Shown piece by piece: positions 57,652 through 64,000 of a stretch of 64,000 nt of DNA. The stretch lies in assembly GCA_037576195.1 (NCBI GenBank), contig CM075101.1:23870001-23934000 (forward strand), in the 5' to 3' direction. Position 1 is the first letter of the stretch, and each line of letters begins with the position of its first letter. This DNA comes from Phytoseiulus persimilis (lineage: Eukaryota; Arthropoda; Arachnida; Mesostigmata; Phytoseiidae). Position numbers and translations under genes: made by a program. The notes beneath the pieces were generated by a model. It saw only the letters and a list, made by a program, of their open reading frames with translations. It ran no database searches and was not told the origin of the DNA.

Positions 57652-57848
57652 GAGCACTGAGCTGCAGTTCGATTCGTAGAGTATGCGTCACTGAAACGAC
57701 TTCAGCCGTGTCGAGAAACGTCGCTGCGATCAACAGTAACACCTCCCGCGCTAGTTCGGAGACTCGACTTGGGTTGAGGGAGACACTTTCTGCACGACAA
57801 GAACAAAGAAGAATCTTCTCAGAGAATCAGTTCTGGGATTTCTTCGCC

Positions 57849-60648
57849 ATGTCGCAAAACGAAACGCTGCTCACCTGCCTCCGTCGCCAATCCCTCCCTG
57901 TGATCTACATAGCAGTCATACTCTGTGCTATGTTGGGATGCGGTAAGTTTTCGAATGGATGTCAAAAGAGAACAGCGAATAATCAGGACTTGTCGTTTGT
58001 AGTCATTATGCGAATCCTCACGCTCAATGCTGATCCTGAGGATCTCAGTTGACGTCTTGCACAATGGATCGCTAAGTTTGTTTCGCCCGTTTCCGTCGTG
58101 GAAAAACTCTGGATTGCTCAAGCCACGGCTCATAGCCGCTTCTGTTCTCGATTTGAGCAGAGTTACAGCACCTATATATCGTTCATTACCATCTCAACCG
58201 CACAGCGCATTTTTCCTGCAACGGAGAACACTGAGCGAATTGTGCACCCCGAGAGGAAGAGTCGTTCGTTTCGACCGTTGAGATCATCTGCGAACCATCA
58301 CACGGCCATCCACCACCGCTAAAACTCTGGGCTCAATGTGCAATCAGCGAGCTCACTCTAGCTTTTTCCCCTTTTTTTCGCTCTCAGAGGGATGAAGTGT
58401 TCTTTGCTGGTCATAGATCACTCACATTTTCCGCTAATGATAACGGGGAGTTTGTTGCGGATTTCGGAAGCGAGGGCTACTGTCTGCTCGGATCGCCCAA
58501 GATATCTGCGACTCCTCTCATTCGTTGGGTCTTCGTTTAGGTTCACTTGATCGCAGAAATATTGGCTTTATTTTGAGCCGTTGTGCGTCCGGATGGAAAT
58601 GACAAATATGCTTCGACTGAGGAGGAATTGGATCTTGATGGACCGCTGTACCAGGTATTGCCTGAACAGAAGTAGCACGTTCGTAAACTTCTCTCGTACA
58701 CTGCCAAAGGCTCCGTTCTCTGGCTGAACAATGCATTCACGAACAGGATGGGTTTTCAGGAACCATTCTCTGCTTCCACGCTGATTCGTTTTTGCCTCTG
58801 AACCGTTTCTCAGTGCTTGTGACTGAAAAAGATTCCTCAAGCCACGCTTCATAGCGGTTGTAGTTGAAGAGCCCAGATGCGAAACGTCGTACCTCCAGAT
58901 TTCTATCAGTCGAGTTGCCAGTCAGAAATCCATCGAACCGGTTTCCGATAACGTTATCTTGCGTTTTTTTCCGGAAACCCTTCACTCCTTGTTTCCCTCC
59001 TGTTCCTCGCGTTGCCAAGGAAAGCGAGAAATAATGTTTTCGGAGCTCGGCTCGATGGATCCCTGACTGACAACTTGACTTTTAGAAATTGGGGGTTGTG
59101 ACGTTTAGCATCTGGGCTCTTCAATTGCTCTTAGACGCCAAGAGCGTTTGTCCTGAGCCTCGGCGATTAACAACACGCATTTCACTCCGCTCCGCGGAAA
59201 GTTCCGGCCGCCATGATCTAGGATCAATTTCCCAGAAAAGACTCGAGTCTCGAGGGATAATGATCGTACGTTCTCGCTCATCTGACCTGAGGTTCGTGTG
59301 ACACTTCACTCTGAGGGAGCGAACGATGCAACCACAGTGACACTCGACGAATGAGCCTTCGAGAGCACGTTCTTGACGTCACGAGCTCCTTCAACTTCGT
59401 CCTTTCTCCTGGGGTCGCTATTCTTAACCAGGACAAAGTTTCAGAAAGACTCTCGCCCGTCGTATCTATTTGGGGATGTTTTGCGGTCCCCTCATGAGCG
59501 CAGAGCTGTCAACAATTAAGGGAACGCCTTGCTAGCTTCACGAGATGGATGAGAAGATGTGTGAATAGCGCGTCTACGATGCACAAACAAGCATACGTTC
59601 ACGAGTATTTCCTCCGGGAGGACATCGAGCAGCTTGAGAAAATCCTCTGGGGGAAGCTTTGAAAGCGTTCGTCAGAGAAAGTTCTTTGGCCCACTCGCGC
59701 AATAATCAGAGAGTGTGACTCCGCCGACACTGACATCCCCGTTTCCGACTCTGCGAGATGTAACGGAAGCTGGGCAGATCTTTGGGGAGCAGATCTCTCG
59801 CTCGAGAACGGTCGGTGGACGGTCATCCTGCCAAGGATTTCCGAGACATTTTCATGCGGAACCACCCTTTGGAGAGTTCTCTGGATCGCGCGTCATTCTG
59901 AAACAGCTGGCCCGGGGCACCTCGAAGGGATGGCAGTCGATATTTTCCTCAAACGGCGAAGGGAACCGATTTTGCCACTCCCACAATCGATGATCCGTGC
60001 TGGATAGTCTACGGTGATTTCGGTTCACCTTCTGACTACTGCGACTAACGTGTAATCTTTGCAGTTTCGGCTGATGATAAACCACTGGAGTGTTATCAAT
60101 GTCGCGTTGAGAGGAATGAAGAATGCACAGAAGCCGATCTGAAACCGTGTCCGAAGGACCAAGCCTACGACAGGTGCATGGTCAGCGTGACGAACAACGG
60201 TAAGCCTCTTGAGCTGTGCGCGTTCACGCAAGCACAGTTCCATTTCGTGAAACTCGCTCGATAGTTCAGATAATCCCGAGTCTAGGGCGAATTGGTCCAC
60301 CCTATTCCAAGGAAGATCGAGCCACAATTGACATTCATCCCTTTGGTGATTTCAGCTGGTCATGTTTTCATCGAGAAAAAATGCGCACTTGGTCCCTGCG
60401 GTCTTCGTGATTCGAAACAGTCTGATGGTCTAGGCCTAGACAAATGCGACAGGAGTCAAAACGCGTACATTTGCTTTGAGTGCTGCAAGGAAAGCGGTTG
60501 CAATAAGAGCTCAGCCTACGGGCTGAGAGCTTCTTCATCATCATTCATGTTAATCATTAGCCTCTCACTGACCTTCCTGGCCAAGTTGCTCACCTTTGGC
60601 CGATTCGATGGAGCAGCAGGAACTGTTGCCGCCATCGCCAGGAGTTAA
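57849..60648 (+). CDS. Ly6/uPAR-fold, GPI-anchored-type secreted protein
   Basis: Three exons, 57849-57942, 60065-60199 and 60356-60648, all with GT/AG borders and matching phase 1. The product is 173 residues. It has an N-terminal hydrophobic signal, SLPVIYIAVILCAMLGC, then a cysteine-rich domain that begins LECYQCRVERNEEC and closes ICFECCKESGCNKSS. This is the three-finger Ly6 pattern (CxxC start, CC...CN end). The C-terminus is hydrophobic (SSFMLIISLSLTFLAKLL), consistent with GPI-anchor addition, though followed by about 20 further residues. Arthropod Ly6 proteins act in septate junctions, channel modulation and signalling; the role of this one is unknown. An in-frame ATG at 57708 would add 47 residues and bury the signal peptide, so 57849 is preferred. 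Introns: 2.1 kb and 156 bases. Confidence 0.88.
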
Positions 60649-63600
60649 CTGGAGTGAACCAACGATCGCTTGTCGTCCCAGCCAGTAACGTACCTCAGAA
60701 GGAAAGACACAGAAACGCCCCGTTAAGAGTTTCCATAGCGGATCACGGATCTACACCCACCCATCACGAAGAGATGAGGCTATTAAGCAGCACTACTTCA
60801 CACGGCGACCGCTAGGACAAGCCAGAAAATAGCAGAACTTCTCCCGGAATCGCTCGCTGCGGTCTCTGTGGCGCAATCTTAGACTCTAAGGAGCGGGGCA
60901 AGCCCGTCAAAATTTTCGAACGTTCAGTCGGACATCCCCTTCGAGATCAAAGATCGGATCAAGTTGAAGCAACTTCGGGTGCAGATTCGTATTATGATTA
61001 TCAACGATCGATCTCTTCTCCGACTCTGATCACAAACCAGAAACCCTCTCCTGAATACGGAAAACCGAAATCAGATCCTGTGTCAATGGAACAGTGGAAT
61101 TAGGAGCTATCCTCAATGATTTCTGCCAAAATCCGCCTGATGATTCTGCGCGAGAAGCTTTTAACCCAAACATCCAGTATTTTCGAAGATTGTGCCCTTC
61201 GAATTCGCAGACCTGAAGCATTAATTGGAAAACTGGACTCAAGATAAGAGCAACGAAAACTGCGTTGAGAGATCTCGGCTCACAGCGGGATCCCCGTATC
61301 TGACGACTTCACTGGGGTGCGGCCCACGACCGATGAAGCTTTGGTATATGTTGAATAGCGTTGCAACTCTGAGGGAGATGTATCGAGTCGAATTTTGAGC
61401 AACGAGGAATAATGGTGTTCGGAAGATGCTAGAGATGAACAACGGAGCTCCTGCTCAGAGGCTCCGTACCAACTGTGCATTATCACATCGCAGTTGTCGC
61501 CAACGAGGCTTCTCGATCTGCCTACAGCGAGGATGGCAGTCGGCAACTTCGACCTTAGTGGATGGGGAAAACGACACGAATCTGTCGTGCTGGCGATTCA
61601 TGAGCGGCTAGGCGGCCTCAAGTAATCATCGATCCCGCTGCAGAGTGTGCTCTGCTCTGGGAGGAGCCTTGACGATGATAACCAACGGAATCCTAGAACC
61701 AATGAATGCGACTGCAACACGTTGTCAACGAAATCATCAACAGAAGTGTTAGGTAAAGTCGTACATTCACTGGAGAAGCTCAGTCGCTAGCTGGAGCGTC
61801 ATTGAGAGCTCTGGAAAACGAAGAACAAACTGAAGATGCCTCCATTGTACCTCGGATGGAGTTGAATGCCTGACGAGTCACGCCTGGGCTCAGCTTCCAT
61901 CACTTCGAGACTTCACACTCCTATACGCGCCTTGCAGTACTTATTTACGGCAAGATGACATTGATCATTCTTTTGGAGATGATCACCCCTATAATCGATT
62001 TCGGTCGATGATTTCATGTAGGAAGATGATTATGGCACGCATACTCACATAAAAGACGATCGAGTAGATCGTGAGAACCTTTTCAAACGAATAGCTCTAG
62101 TGGATGTCAGCCAAAGAAACTCGCATTTTCGCTAGCTCCTGTGATTAATCCAAGGACCACATAAAACTACAGCATTATTCCTGAGGGGAGAATACCACAC
62201 CATCATAACCCGGTTCGAGTCATCTATATCCTTCCTGCGATTCCTCGAAGCGGCGTCTCATCCTGTGACCATTGAGCCCGCAATGTTTCTTTATCTCAGA
62301 CTCCGCCGCTCAGAATCAGTGGACAAGGCGTATTGAAGACGTATATCTCCATCGAATATATCGACGCCTATGACGTGATGATACACACATAAAAAATCTC
62401 GCAAGCATGCTGACACACTAACCCCGCTCGAATACATTCAGGCCGTTCTCCTGCTGCGGACCTGCTTACGCTGTCGGGGGCGCGAACTGTTTGCGTCACA
62501 TTCTGAATCCAGGAAGTTCCCGAGGGATAGAATATTGCTGTCTTGAAACCGATGGATTGAAACACTTCTCCATGTGATCATCGTCCTCAAACAGCTTCAA
62601 GGAAGACGAAAACGTTGCCAGTGATTTAGAACACCCCTCTCAAACAGCTTGATAGCTGCTAGTGGAACAGCACAACAAGCCACTGTCATACGGGTCTTGG
62701 TGCTCAGGAGGGATACGTGGGTAGAAGAGCAAGGGCGACGCAGCAAATAGTTTTTCTCCGAACGCCTCTCAGACAAACTACTAAGCTTATGGTCGGTAGG
62801 ATATTTTGGCCGCTAAACGTGCAGTGAGTCGCGTCGGTCTCCACGGAGATCGCTCGCAACGGACTCATGGTGACAGAGAGCCCGAGGCCAATATCGCTGA
62901 ATGCCGTCGTAAAGGGAAACAGAGAAACCAGTCGGATCGGATTTCCCGCAGTCTTCCCATTTATTGTCGCGACTTTACTTTTCTCGCTATCCCGGTGACA
63001 TAGACACGATACTTCTTAATAGGCCACAGTCACGGAAGACGCAACGATCGGCTTAGGTATTCTGTTTTCTAATCTCACTCCGAAACTGCTGAACAGGATT
63101 GATAAAACTTGAACCGCACGGCAAAAGTACAGATATCGCCATCGTTCGTTCGCAATATCCGCGTGCTAGATACAGATACGGTACGATTACATGTACGACA
63201 GGTGCGGGAGAAGTTGTTCAAAGCAGGAAGATGTTTCTTTGTCCCATATTGTTTTTTGTATTTAGGATTGCTACATATCGGGCTCATAATGCAAGAAACA
63301 TGAGATCAAAAACGACACTGTCGGAATGGAACAGCTGGGGAAAATTATACGAAATTCGTTCCGCAGACTGGTGTCAAGTTTGAACATATCATAAAATCAA
63401 TAAATGCTATGGAATCTGAGTTAGTCCAGGATTATTCGCTGTCTTTGTCAGTTGCAGGGAGGCCCGAAAGAAGTCTCAGATTGAGTTTTCTGAGAGAAAA
63501 ACAGGAACGCTTCAACCACAGGTTGAACCGGGGCGCAGAAATGCGAGGGACCGAAGTCGGGATACAGATTGCATTCGTCGATGGATGAATTGAATAGTAC

Positions 63601-64000
63601 GGTGAATTGTTTTCGAACCACCTACGGAAAAACGAGGCAATGATTTTCGGGGAGGACAGAAAATTGTGGACAGCATATAGACTTTGTCGCTTGTGATACC
63701 CAATGCGGGTGTTGGCAAACTTTGAAAGTTGAAAGACATTAGGATCGTGTTAGCAGAATCCATTTTCTCTGATAATTGATGATCTTGAGTACCATTTGAG
63801 GCTCCGTTACTTGTTTCGAATGATGGAATTGGAAATTCTCGGGACCATGGTCAGGTTTAGTCAAGAATAAGCCTTCGACCGTTCCCACTCCCGACAAAGC
63901 AACGTGGATCTCGTCGGTTCCTATAGTGTCATTTCCTTCGGAATCAACAAGACGCAAAAACCCGATGGCTCCATTGACGATGCCGTCGTCGATGTCTCAA
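60649..64000. other. right-hand end, no gene seen
   Basis: No recognisable coding exon, RNA gene or transposon. No AATAAA is near the Ly6 stop; one lies at about 63398-63403, far downstream. The sequence could be 3' UTR, intergenic, or the flank of a gene outside the window. Confidence 0.4.

Overview
The window is nuclear DNA of an animal. Genes are split by short GT-AG introns and carry AATAAA signals, and the proteins are metazoan: FERM, BTB-BACK, TGS1, PDE12, SEM1, 14-3-3zeta and a Ly6/uPAR-fold protein. Two secreted Gly/Tyr/His-rich peptides with a four-codon first exon, tRNA-related repeats and decayed non-LTR retrotransposons suggest an arthropod with a fairly compact genome. A mite or other chelicerate is my guess; this is inference from style, not a species identification.

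Layout. 1-3.9 kb: the 3' part of a FERM-domain gene (+), with a long disordered tail. 6.07-6.98 kb: an intronless BTB-BACK gene (+). 7.4-7.9 kb (-) and 10.4-10.8 kb (+): two small secreted glycine-rich genes of identical architecture. 12.6-15.6 kb (-): cap hypermethylase TGS1 with an unrecognised, splice-compatible upstream exon. 15.8-19.1 kb (+): a 12-exon PDE12-type phosphodiesterase, divergent from the TGS1 unit across about 150 bp. 19.9-20.3 kb (+): proteasome/BRCA2 factor SEM1. 20.3-24.8 kb: no gene seen. 24.8-28.5 kb (-) and 30.1-32.3 kb (+): two 14-3-3zeta paralogues in head-to-head orientation with the same four-exon structure. 32.3-57.8 kb: gene-poor and repeat-rich. It holds a long-inverted-repeat (foldback-like) DNA element, a hairpin, three decayed reverse-transcriptase fragments, a 45-bp minisatellite and small dispersed repeats. 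57.8-60.6 kb (+): a GPI-anchored-type Ly6 protein gene. 60.6-64 kb: nothing supported.

The genes do not form a pathway. Most are housekeeping (snRNA cap hypermethylation, RNA 2'-5'/poly(A) turnover, proteasome, 14-3-3 signalling), and the repeat-rich stretch is intergenic. Exon borders were set by reading frame, phase and family similarity read by eye; no database search was run. I found no clear new molecular system. The best second-look items are the 14-3-3 head-to-head duplication, the long inverted-repeat element, the extended TGS1 transcription unit and a tRNA/SINE-like segment inside the FERM-gene coding exon.
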